A DNA stretch of 64,000 bases from Litoditis marina (Eukaryota > Nematoda > Chromadorea > Rhabditida > Rhabditidae). Below are positions 50,101 to 61,736 of the stretch, piece by piece. How positions within the stretch are numbered: the first letter of the stretch is position 1; every line of letters starts with the position of its first letter. Location: contig OZ038435.1 of the NCBI GenBank assembly GCA_964036275.1, positions 3,844,001-3,908,000 of the forward strand. Reading direction: 5' to 3'. Both the position numbers and the translations under genes were made by a program. Below the pieces are notes generated by a model that worked only from the letters and a program-made list of their open reading frames with translations, was not told the origin of the DNA and did no database searches.

Positions 50101-53100
50101 ATAGGAGAGCGGCGGCCACACAAAATCCCCATCACGGTCAGGACCGCCCTGCAACACATTCAGATGAATGAACGAAAAAGACTGCCCTTTCCCATCCCAG
50201 GTTGCTTTTTACCGCAGCAAAACTAAAGACGCCAAAAAGTTAGTATGTGTAACTAAAAACACAAAAACACCTTTTTCCACCGCTGATGGTTTCTCCGAAG
50301 GAGGAGGCCACAAGTGACTATGCATCAACCGAAATCAGCCAACGTGTATGTGAGCAATGAGCATCAAAATTGAGGTATCTGGTATGACAGAAAGGATCGA
50401 ACACTACTCGATGTTTCTCTTGTTTGCTCAATTCATGGTAGACTGATCCCAACTAACCACTGGGTTTGCCAAAGCTGAGATCAGAATTCGTTCTCGCAGT
50501 TCGTCAGCCATCAACAGTTGATTAATTCTAAAACAGAAGGACGATTAAATCACAAGTAACACAACCTATATCCAATTCAATGAAATATTAGCCACCTTTC
50601 AAACAAAGTACGCAAGAAAATTTGGATACTTAATAGTCTTCAAAAAGGAACCAGAATCAATGAAAACAGCTGTGATTTTGCATTCTACTGCTGAATCTTC
50701 TAAAACTTGCCGAAAAAACGGTCTATATAAGACGACGAATTTCAAACTTTTCACAAAATTCGGCTTTTTTACAGATTTACAACACTTTCTGTGAAACAAA
50801 TATAGAGGCTACAATTTAAGAGGAAAGCCCGATTTGAGGCATTTCTTCAAATTTTCTATGAGGACAACGTGTTTGGTACTCATAGAGAATAGCAATTGAA
50901 ATTATCAATAAGAGAAACTCATATGGAAAATTCGTATTGAGATTTTCCATTATGAATAATTTCAATTGAAATTTTCCATTATGAATAATTTCAATTGAAA
51001 TTTTTCATAACCAGAACAATTATTCACAAACGTAGTTTCACCTTTAACTATGAATAATTTCAATACGGAATATTCATAGTTTATATTAGCGAAGTATGTG
51101 AACAAAATATTCCGTGAAAGGATTCGAACCTGCGACCTCAGTTTTGTAGTCCGACTCACTAGCCGCTGCGCTATTGTGACACATTTCTTTGGAGAGATAG
51201 GAAGCGTCATATACCGGTTAATGCGGCATCAATTCTTCGGTATAACTATGCGCAGTTGTCTGCCCTAATTTGTGCTCTCGTGGCGCAGTGGTAGAGTGCT
51301 CACTTAATAACCACAAGGTCGCAGGTTCGATTCCGGTGGTTACAAGTTTTGCTGCGATCCACTGATTACCATAGAAAATTTCAATTGGAATTCTCTATTA
51401 TGGATATTTCCTATTGAAAATATCTATAGTAAAAATTTCAATGGTTCGAACAATGAATATTTCATATTGAAATTCTCTATGTATTTCCAGATTTGGCCCG
51501 ATGGCGTGAAATCTGCCAATATTGTTAGAATGGGGTACAATTTCACAGAAAATCGCGTGAAACAGGAGAAACCCGATTTTTCTATTTACTTCACAGAAAA
51601 AGCTGTAAATCTCTGAAAAAGCCAGATTTTGTGAAAAGTTTGAAATTAGTCGTCTTATATCCTATATCTTTCAATTTTCAGGCTATATAACCAATGCATG
51701 CATTCAAGTTAATATGTCGAGGTTACCCCGACTCGAAACTGACCTGTAAAAGAAACTGGGCAGAGCTGCTATCAGATTCCAGAGGGTGGCCGAGATGGGG
51801 TGTCTGTCCATGAGTTCCGGGACGAATATCTGCTGCTGGGAGGAGGAGGGAGCCTCGGATCGGGCCTTCTTTCGGATTCCACCCGAACGAGGCATCAGAA
51901 GGTTGAGCCGGCTGGAAGAGCAGTGGTCATGAGGCGGTGCGAATGATAGTGAGAGAGGGAGAGAGAGATAGAAAGACAGAGAAATGAAGAGAGAGAGAAT
52001 GCAAACCCAATATCAAAACGAGTGTATCCAATCAAATAACCTACTTGGACGTGAAATCGACATCAAGTAGTTTCTGTTCCTGATCGTAGATGGTCAGCGC
52101 GTACTTCTTGATGAAGTATTCGTTGAACGATGCGTACTCGACATCCGGGAAGGCCGAGGACGGACTCATGTGGTCAAGAATCTGAACCATACAAATACAA
52201 TTCACAACAACAACAAACAGGTACACCAGTTTGTTTATGTCGAAAACACACGGGACAACTAAGTGAAACTAAAAAAACTCAATGCGCCCACTGTCATCAA
52301 TTACGAACCGATCACATTCTATACAGACCTCCTCGAGAAACAAGGAGAAAAAAAACGAGAAAAGGTTGAAAAACTGATCGAAAGATGAAATTTTAGGACT
52401 ATAGCTGACATGAATAACAGCCAGAGTGGTAAACTCACCCCTGCCACATAGTAGAAGACAGGCTGCTCGGTGTTCCTGTACCACGGCATGACCACGGCGT
52501 CTCGATAATCTGCCGCACTACAAATACTCCCTATTAGTTTTGCTCCAATAGACACGGTGGAAGGAACAAAATATGGAAAACTACTTTCATCAATGCAAGT
52601 TTCAACACGCGTTTTGAGTGAAATATATCGAAAAAATAGCACAAAGGAGAAAGGATAGTGACGATTGTCAGTACTGTGTCATGGTCGCAATACTAATGTA
52701 TCAAATGTTTCGTTCTAGGCGATGTAACTTATGAAGAAAGCAGTATGCCTCTCTTTCAGAGATATTTGACAGTCTACAGACTACAGACTAAAGTTCCATC
52801 ATTAATTAATAACGGTCTTTGTGCGTTACCTGAACTTGTAATTCTTCCTATCCTCCGGGTCGGGAACTCGTGGGATATCTCCCATGTTCAGGACGACATC
52901 CTTTACATAGGTCATGTTGATGGAATAGTCCGAATCACCTTCCGGTAATGTGACTGGAAGAACAATAGGGTTAAAACAGCCGTTTTCAATTATGTTGGCA
53001 ATTAGTAAAACCGCTCTCCACAACAAGGAAAGCCAGTTCTTTCATGAACGGCATTTTGCAAATATTCGCGAGATATATATTTTGGACGAGTGGTTGATAC

Positions 53101-55481
53101 ATAAAAACATAAATTCGTGAAATGTAAATTCGCACCTAAAATAGTGGTTTTGAAAAGATGTTAAAGTGAATTTCTACTATAGCAAACATTATGAATACAA
53201 CATAAGTTATGCTTTTGACCTACCTCGATTCAGCGGAACAATCAACGTGTTGATAGGCGTTTCTGCGCTCATTTCGAACTCAAGATTTCCCTTGCACAAT
53301 TGTAGAACATTCTTGAAGATGTAGTTATGGAAATGCTTCAACAGTGTCAGTGTCTGGCTGTCCAAGTCTACCTGAAGAAAGCTGATCTTAAAACAGTTGA
53401 ACCAAACCGTCTTCAATCAACATCTCGCGAAACATACCAACTGCACACTATGTTGCCTAATGTGGAAAGGCGATATATTGGAAACTATGCTAAATGACAA
53501 ATAGTTTTACTTTTCATTGGAATTCAGAGAAGGTAAACAGCCCAGTCGCTCAATTACGAATAGAAAACATACCGTACTCGGGGAGCAGACCAATTTGACG
53601 CGCATATCACCCTGTCGGAGGTAGGCGGGAAAGGCCGGAATCTAGAACAAAATGTCCGTCTTATCACATATGACCCGTAATAGTTAATGTGTTATTTCGA
53701 TGTTATTTTGTTAAGCCTAATTTTGTCTGACGTTGCAGTGGATTCAATTGTCTGACGTTGCAGTGGATTCACACTACACACACCCAAGGAAATATTGTCA
53801 ACGATTGAATATAAATCAAGTGAATCACGAAAAAGACAACTTAAGACATGTGCACAAACTTTGAAAAATCAAGAATCTACATTACACACAACAATTTTAG
53901 CGAGAAACACGACTTCTAGAACATTCAAGTGCCTAGTCATCCACAGGACCAACCTTCGGTAACTTCTTGGCGCTGAGGAATCCGAAGCAATACTCGTACT
54001 CTTCCGGTTTCAAAAACTTTCGACGTTTGGGATTGCTGACAATGGACGGCTCCTTCAATAGCTCCATCTCCATTACGTATACGTAACATGGCTGACCCAC
54101 TTCTGGCAGGGCTTCGTGGAGGGCACGTGCAACCTGCAATTGCAATTAGAAAGGCTTATACAGAAATCAGCCCAATCTAATAGTGGTGTGACGAGGAATG
54201 CAAACGTTGATCGTTGAATATAGTGATATTCCACAATTTCACTTCGCCTCGTTTCGAGACAGTACATACATAGAACAACACAATCGAATTTAGATACTAT
54301 CTCCCATAATCGAACACTTCTTGTATAGTATTTCGTACATTGAGAATTAGAATAGAAACATTAAACAGCAAAAAAAAACTGTGCTCCATACACCTAATAC
54401 CTCCAACTTTCAAGAGTGAAAACAATGAATCAAAGCCACCAACCCGTTTGTCGTACAGCTGTTTCCTGCGTGCCGATCCGACCTTGGCATTGATGCCGGG
54501 TATCCATTCGTCGGGGTCGTCGTCCAGATGACACATCATCTTGGCGATCGATTCCCTTCCCACGGGAAGCAGGTGGTCATTCAACTCCCCCTTCTGGTGC
54601 AGCAGGCGACACGCCTGCAATCATACTTCAGTTAAGTTCTCCGAACAGGCGAATAGCCGAAAACATTCCAAAAACGGTTTTCATCCACGTATTAAAAATG
54701 AAAAATCACTTTTGTAGACTATTACCACCCTGGTGTGTGAGGGGAAAAATTACCCTAACAACGCACAATTCAGAGATCGAAAGACATAAACTGCTGAACT
54801 ATAACAGTAAGTATGAACCAAAAACTCGGTTCAGATATTACTAACACATGACTCGCGCTAGGTCATGGAGCCAATGTCCAAACTGAATTCGAGATAAACC
54901 ACATGTGACATGTGATGTAATGTGCACCCAAAACGTACCTCAAGAGCGACACACATCTGTGCCAACTTCTTGCTCTCCATGGGTGTTTCCAGACGAATAG
55001 GCTGAAACCGTCATGGGTTAGTTGCCAACAAAAATGAATGCGTGATTCAGATTCCATTCTATTATATTATCCATTATCCCAACAGTTTAGAAAAACAAAA
55101 AAATAATATTTCGATTATATGGTCGATTTCAATGTAAAATCACGATGTTTCACGTATTTTGAACCAAAACTGCTTCTTTTTTGTGGAAAGTCAGGTATGT
55201 GTATAAGAACTGACTTGTTTTAGGGGAGAATTGATGGGAAGCAGGAGTTCCGCCTTGTACTTGGTGACACCTCTTATCTCCACCGGGATAATGCTGTTCT
55301 GTGGGACCAGCCGGGTGAAAATATCAGAAGGCAGCTTTCCGCAGTACCTGAAGATTGTTTCTACGTCGAGCGCAGTAACCATATCTGAGAAGTTAAAAGG
55401 GGACCCGCGAGATTGGTAAAAATCAAAGATATCATCTCATGTGTGCACTTTTCTTGACTCTTCTTCAAAAATGAGGGGTTT

Positions 55482-55522
<41 letters not shown>

Positions 55523-58500
55523 AGAGAGAGACTCACCTGTTAACCAGAGCAATTGCAGTTGACAATGTGACCTGTGCCCCAGTGGACTCCACCCTGTACG
55601 GAGGGAACAACGCATCAATATTTTCGGCCGGACTGAACTCCATCTCGCCCGGATTGTTCACAGTCTTATATCGACGGAGCAACAACTGAAAACCATCACG
55701 GTGAATTTTTTTTTGCTGGGTCGAGTAGGAGGAGCCCGTAAACCTTATCGACCGTGGCACTGCTCATAAGCCCTATTTTAACGTTGGGTAGCTGGCTGAT
55801 CAATGATAGTTCGCGCATTTGACGTGAAACCCTGACGCAGAGCGCAAAGGTTAGAGTTATAGTTTCACGTATGAAAAACTTTGAATTTATGAACTCGAGC
55901 AACAGCACTGAAGCGTGAAAAAAACCTAACATGGTAGAAACTGTTCAGATATTTTGTTGGGAATTATTATGAAAAAAAAACTGAGCAGAACCTTCTCAAT
56001 CTGGACGAAATCGCGAATATCGTCCGAACACTTGGAATTATCCGTCTGGTCGACCATCATGAAATAGTTAGCACCAGCTTTTCGCGCACGTCCCTTCGAC
56101 TGTAAGAGAGCACAATTAACTCCAACTATCGACTCCAAAGTTACATTGATTTCAATTCAAATGCTCTCACAGTACACAATGTTGTGACCCTGTTCTCGTT
56201 AAACTAAAATAAAACCTGATAATCTACTTTGCATGGAAACAGGTTAGAAAATGAGCATGAATGTACTCAAAAACATTCAAAACTAAAGTCGTTACCTGCA
56301 CATAAGCTCTATAGTCGAGTGGGCGATCGAACTTGACAACGACGTTACAATGTCGCACGTCTACACCCTCCTCGAGAACATTTGTGGCCACCAGTACATT
56401 CAACTCCCCTCGACGGAACCGTCTCAGCACCTTAATTTAATAGAATATAGATATAAATCCTGTTGTAGAATATGCAATCAGCATAAACAAAACTTTCCCC
56501 CCATCAAAAATCGAATTATTCTCTAAACCTACATCCTGTCCAAAATCACAAATGATCGCTAAAAGTGTTGATTGAGGCATTGAATATACTTACTTACTGC
56601 AAAGTGAACGTATGCAAACTGCAATAAATTAATCCCACAACTTTTTGATGATGTGCGCTTGATAAAGTTTCGCTGCCAGATAATTCCCATGATTTGACCT
56701 ACATCTTGCTGTCTTTTGTGCAGTCCCTGGCTGTCATCACTAGCGAAACTGCCCCCACTGTAGCCGATTACGAAATCAGCCTGCACAAACTTGAACCGCG
56801 GATCCCAGCGACTGATGTGTTTGAGCAGAACCTAAAACAATTCAAAGTCAATGGCAACTGATGAAGAATAGGAATAAGACGCAAATTAACAATCCAACCA
56901 CTTTGAGCAACTTTACAACAAATCAGTCTTATTTTGGTTTTCACAATGTGCAGTAATACCAGTAGCTCTATCACCTGTACATAAAATCCTCTCCTGCTTC
57001 CGACTGAGTTAAGCTAGTTTAAATTTTGAGTTTGGAGTTGTCTCGGGCAGAGTTTCGAGTGCAATCGAGAGCAACTTCAATAACCCTAATTAACTCACAC
57101 TCATCACATATGCCACATATCGTTGATCAACGAAAATGATTCCACACAGCGGCTCGTCGACGTCTATTCGTGCTTGATTCTCCGGAGAGTATGCACCGAG
57201 AATATCCAAAAGACGCAACACCTAAAATCAAACTTGGCAGTACTTTATATAATTATAAAAACACTCCCATCGGCCTATCGCAATAGTGTAAACTAGCAAA
57301 CGAGTGTATATCTCATAATCACAAAACACTTCAGCTCAGATGCGATGTTAAGGGCGCAGTGGCGATACTCCAGCCAGGTACGAGTACTCAGTAATAAGTA
57401 ACCCGGCTGCCAATATGAAAACAATATAATCATCAAATGATACCTTCGCATATCATTCCTATATCTATATCTATCAATTCCTATATCTATATCCGAACAA
57501 AAAATGTAATAACAGGACTGCATTTTTACCTTGTCCGGAAGATGACAGGACAGTTCGGTCACACTTCGTATTGGCCGCATCTGTAATGGATTCTATTACT
57601 TTCCTAAGAGTTTCTATACGATGTAAGATGTAACATTCTACCGGGCTCTTTGATAACTGTAACTGCTCATTGAGATCGACAAGTTACAGACTGACCGCCG
57701 AACCATATTTGAAACATAATTTGATTTAGGTCAGAATACAGCGTTACAACGTACTATACCTCTAGAACTGAATCTGAGAATGATGAAAAGAAAACCACGC
57801 CTACCTTCGGCTCCAGAATTCGTTTGATAGTATTCATGCACGTTTCGCCCATCATGAGGAATTCAATCGCTTTATCGGGAAGGAATGACTGCTTGGTCAA
57901 CTTTCGCAGCTCCTTCTCCCAAATTTGACTGACCTTGAAGAATAGAAAACTATTATAGAAAGCTCAACTCAGAGCAAATAGGTGAGAGTTTAATCGAAAT
58001 TAGAAAAAAAAAACTTCGGTACATTTTCACACATTACTAGTTTTAAATGGAACTGTAGAATAAATGTGTCATAATATGATTTCACATGGAAGTTACACTA
58101 CAAGAATGGATATCATTGAAACTTTCATACCTTCCAAGCAGCCCAGGGTCCAATCTGCTTCAGAACTGCATTGGTCCTATTGATGGCCTCCAATATAGGA
58201 CGTCTCGGATCGATATCGAAATTAGGATCGAACTCGTTTGATTGCGAACAGAACTCCCGATGTGTGTTCTGAAACAACTCTAAAATTCAATTTTACGCGC
58301 ACGCGTTCACAAAGTGTAAGATGACGATTTTGTTGAACGCCGAGGACATATTCAATCATCCATTTTCTTCAAGCTCTGGCATTATACTTTTCAAGTTTTG
58401 TTAATATTGAAGAGGGAAGAGTGATTCTTCTTGAACGCTTCGATATCGCCCAAATAATGCTTGCTTTCTCACCACAGGAAAAATAGTTCAGTGCCAGTGC

Positions 58501-60896
58501 AACTGCGATGAAGGTGCGTACCCGGAAAAACGGGCATGATAACCCATAGAAGTGTTTTTTTCTCTCTATTATCGCGTTTCAAACAGTTTTTGCTTTTGAA
58601 AATGTGTGTAAGTTCCATAAAACGGCTAAAAATGAGCCTGGATCAGCGCCATTTTGACGGGGTATTTTACCTGTGTTTCTCACCCACACCCACCACTCTC
58701 TGTACTATCCGTTTTACTGTAGATCTCATACATAATCTTATCATTTATGAAAAACAATAACGACATTACTCACCAGTATATCTAGAACCATCTTATTCTG
58801 GGAGCTGTGAGCGGGAGCATCATAGTCTCTGCACATCACAATACTCTCGTGTGGTTTGGCTCCAAACTTTGATAGCTAAAACCACATAATTATGAGAAGA
58901 AGAATAAGAAACAGTTGAATTGAAAAGTTCCTTTAGAACGGGTTTCATAAGAAACTGACTCTAGAAGACATATCCTGCAAACATGTGAACAAGCGGTAGA
59001 TAAGTTATTGTGATATGATCACTGCTTATGTTATGAAAACCAACTCAAAAATTCGCGACATACCGACACCAGATCCGAGGCGGTTTCAATAGAACTATTG
59101 AGCACATTTTCCAGCTTCGTTAACTTGGCTTCTAACTGGTTTGGAGGCGTTTTGTCGTTGATCAACGACGCCGTAAGACCGAGAATACGGGGGCGGGAAC
59201 CTTCATCTGTAATAAGCCCTCGTATGAACTTGTAATACAGTAATACTATCTGAAGCATAAAAAATAATATTTATTGAACCAAAGACTCGAAGCAAGGTAT
59301 TGACACAAAAAAACAGACACGAATCAAAAAAAAAAACAGATTATGCATCCAAAACTCCCGAGTACTTATGGAGCTGCACACTTCTCCACAACTCTTACGA
59401 GAGGCGGTTAGTCGATACAGCCACAAGTAACAGTCTGATGAGGGAAACGGAAAGGTGCTATATTTTGAAAGATGAAGAAAATGACCAGGACCTAAAAAAA
59501 CTCACCTTTACAGCGGAGGTATCTATCCATGATAACACGATACGGGTGTTTCACACCCAAAGCATGATGACACTCATCGAAAATGAGAACTGCTGCTCTA
59601 ACGAGATCAAAAAAGGCGTGGTCAATGAGATCCAGCAATACTTGTGCTGTGATTACAACTACCTGGAAGATGAAGCACTATCAAGAAACTTGAAATTTCT
59701 AGGGTGTTTTGGAATTTGAAACATCGAGCAAGTTCAACTCCAACACAGACAAAAACATCAATCAATTAGTACAGACTAAGCCAGCCTTTTTCCCCTTCAT
59801 CTGGTTTTCGTTCGGGTTCTCGTGGGTGGTTTTTATCGGTTCGTTTGGCTTGTTTCTATGCTTTTCCACTTTATTTTGTAATTTAATAACTGTTCTTAAA
59901 TGACGACAAGATGTGTAAGATCGTTACTACAAGTAACCAGCAAGCCAGCGATATAAATTATCTGCCGAACACCAAAAATTAGAAAAGAAAACATATATTG
60001 AATGAAACTAACATTATGTTCTTCAATGAACTTCTCGAAGCCGTCCTTATCGCCCCAAATGTCGCTATTCAGATTGCCGTGCATTTTACCGACTTTCAGA
60101 GTGGTGTGACACTCAATGTGGTCAGCTTGCTGATCGACGAGCGTCACTGAAAGTAAATACATACTTACTAGGCAGACTATAAAAAAGAATTCCAAGGTTC
60201 TCAAACAGCGATTATACATTCTCTTTACTGATTGGTGAACTTGACCCACTTTGAGGGCGGGAGCAGCAGCCGCGGTAAACACTAGTTTTGTGATTTGTGG
60301 AAGAAAATTATCATTGTGTGTAGGTGTTACATACAGTTTCTATATCAATTTACCCTAGTCTCCACAACATGAACCAACTACAAAATGCCATAGACGCGAA
60401 CTTGATAAGCAACCTTGCGCAAAGTCGCTTCTGGAATCTCTTCCAAAAAACATTGCTGAGACAAGCTCAGTAAGTACTGGTAAAAAATCGCAGACCTTTG
60501 TCGACAATGAAGAACGCTCGTTTTCCGCCATCTTTGAAAGGGGCAATAATTTGAAGACCAAACTCTTTCAGTAAAAGGACAGCGATGAATGTCTTTCCCG
60601 CTCCGGTTCCCAGTTGAACAATAACATTTCTTTTGCAAGCCTTATCCAGGAGTTCTACCTAAATATAAATCTCATCACAAAGGCGATGCCTCAGTTTAAA
60701 TCATTCTCCTTCGCCGCTTCCCCCTGGGAGAAAAAACGGTAGAAAAAACTAGCATTCTTCAAAAAGTGAGCTATGATTCTTCACCTGCAACCGGAAATGA
60801 TCGAAATATGGATGAAGGGTGGGAATACCAAAAACTGACCTGATAGTCGCGAGGAGTGAAGCAATTTTTTTCAACTTCTCGCTCGAAAGCCACCAT
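41183..60896 (-). CDS. dcr-1: Dicer (DCR-1-like ribonuclease III)
   Basis: Forty-nine exons join in frame to 1890 residues: 60896-60840, 60658-60496, 60146-60013, 59662-59506, 59245-59064, 58875-58774, 58268-58131, 57933-57805, 57580-57530, 57221-57099, 56831-56703, 56430-56296, 56099-55992, 55685-55537, 55347-55215, 55001-54939, 54614-54444, 54133-53954, 53641-53573, 53371-53224, 52953-52830, 52517-52439, 52181-52045, 51911-51744, 50527-50458, 50148-49975, 49602-49501, 49266-49158, 48867-48821, 48588-48424, 48179-48077, 47632-47481, 47265-47191, 46777-46672, 46423-46299, 46097-45997, 45857-45752, 45504-45415, 45051-44899, 44585-44518, 44159-44064, 43662-43578, 43407-43324, 42902-42825, 42723-42625, 42374-42264, 42008-41838, 41565-41468, 41258-41183. 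It cuts long dsRNA and pre-miRNA into small RNAs. The order is helicase (Walker A GTGAGKT 36-42, DECH 147-150, motif [11 protein letters not shown] from 501), dimerisation domain (about 537-650), PAZ (about 790-960), RNase IIIa (METIGDS with Glu1385/Asp1389; Asp1549/Glu1552), RNase IIIb ([12 protein letters not shown] with Glu1655/Asp1659; Asp1765/Glu1768) and a C-terminal dsRBD. All catalytic residues are present, so it should be active. The ATG is two bases after an AG acceptor. Short exons 29 and 41 use weaker sites. Confidence 0.95.
43131..43140 (+). repeat. G10 homopolymer in a Dicer intron
   Basis: Ten consecutive G on the plus strand, so C in the Dicer pre-mRNA. Confidence 0.95.
44625..44905. 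repeat. Degenerate tandem repeat copying a Dicer exon end
   Basis: Blocks containing CTACAGTAACC and CCGACCTTCA recur through the intron downstream of the exon 45051-44899. The end of that exon with its 5' splice site (minus strand CTGCCCACCATGAAG then GTCGG) is repeated exactly at 44663-44644, and a diverged copy lies at about 44787. These are decoy donor sites within the intron. Confidence 0.7.
51104..51180 (-). ncRNA. tRNA-like Pol III unit (minus strand)
   Basis: On the minus strand there is an A box TAGCGCAGCGG (51173-51163) and a perfect B box GGTTCGAATCC (51130-51120), starts 43 nt apart, then a T4 run about 13 nt beyond. The D arm is fair but the T-stem and acceptor stem do not pair, so it is not a functional tRNA. 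A SINE-type or decayed tRNA is more likely. Confidence 0.55.
51273..51350 (+). ncRNA. tRNA-like Pol III unit (plus strand)
   Basis: A box TGGCGCAGTGG (51281-51291) and B box GGTTCGATTCC (51324-51334) both match the Pol III consensus, with the same 43-nt spacing as the minus-strand unit, and a T4 terminator follows at 51347-51350. The D stem pairs (GCGC/GTGC) but the anticodon and acceptor stems do not, so translation use is unlikely. Confidence 0.55.
53724..53772. repeat. 24-bp direct tandem duplication in a Dicer intron
   Basis: TTGTCTGACGTTGCAGTGGA plus four bases occurs twice in a row. Confidence 0.85.
55482..55520. repeat. (GA)n microsatellite next to a Dicer donor site
   Basis: A GA run (CT in the pre-mRNA) starting about 16 bases inside the intron after the exon 55685-55537. 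Confidence 0.95.
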
Positions 60897-61736
60897 TGCT
60901 GTCTATGATCAATGATAGAAATAAATTTTGTGTATGGAAGGCCCCATAAATGTTGAGCCTGAAACTCAAACCTTCATCATTTGCTCGTCGAAACTACTAA
61001 AACAACATGTAAATGCTCTATTTCACTAGAAAAGTGAAAACGACAATGAAAAAGGGGACATAGAACGAGAAAGGTGTATCGGCAACCGACCGACGCATAA
61101 TACAACCTTCTCACAGAAACGAAGTAGCAAATTTTCCGTACCGAAGTGATAAATTTCAAAGTAAAGTAACGGCTTGTATTTTTCCTTTTTTCTGAATTTC
61201 AAATTTTCTAAATTTGAGGTTTTCGTTTAAACGTCCTACCACGCCCGCGCGTTGAATACTCAGCGAACGAAACACAGAACCGCCATTTTTGCACCAAAAT
61301 CCGCTTTTCCTAAAATTTTTCGCTAAAATAAGGTTGTTGTATTATACGTTTTTGCTTTTTTATAGTGAAACATATGTCCGTGAACTTTACGTGAACGTTT
61401 GTTCCATGAAATGATAAACTGGGACATCAAATCGTGTTTTTTCTAAAGAAATGATGTTGAAAAAGATATGTTTTGTTAATTATGTTCCACTTTTTTGAGC
61501 CGGTAAAGAAGTTTGTGAAAAAGAGATAACTGGTTAATTTGATTCCACTTTTTTTCGTTCCGACAAAGATGTTGGCTAGCACAGCATACAAAATTTTATC
61601 ATTGAAGAATGCTCATTCAGAATTTATATTCCGTCTTTCCCTCGATTTTTTTTGAGAATACTTAATGGGAGGTTCTAGTCTTGGTTCGCATTGTATTTGT
61701 ATGTTTCAGCTTTCATTTCTGTTTTTTAGTAATCAA
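60897..61736. promoter_or_regulatory. Divergent Dicer / rpl-6 upstream region
   Basis: Only 840 bp separate the two start codons, which face away from each other. A GC-richer patch with CCACGCCCGCGCG lies near 61240. Splice acceptors lie just before both ATGs (60899-60900 on the minus strand, 61728-61729 on the plus strand). No TATA box can be assigned with confidence. A shared promoter is inferred from the spacing. Confidence 0.5.

Larger units (their letters stand above)
50725..51662. mobile_element. TIR element carrying two tRNA-like units, in Dicer intron 24
   Basis: The left end (from ATATAAGACGAC near 50725) and the right end (finishing GTCGTCTTATAT near 51660) are inverted copies over at least 75 bp, sharing AATTTCAAACTTTTCACAAA. 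Between them are AT-rich palindromic repeats (ATGAATAATTTCAATTG) and two divergent Pol III-type units. No transposase is encoded. It lies wholly within the intron 50528-51743. Confidence 0.7.

Noticed and set aside
55744..55831. A possible Dicer exon reading [18 protein letters not shown] on the minus strand
   Set aside because: Its phase is incompatible with both neighbours, and joining the flanking exons directly gives the expected dimerisation-domain start (VQIEK then LLLRRYK).
60963..61000. An upstream Dicer start at the paired ATGs (minus strand ATGATGAAG)
   Set aside because: Splicing from it to the acceptor before 60896 puts the helicase out of frame; the ATG at 60896 is directly after an acceptor.
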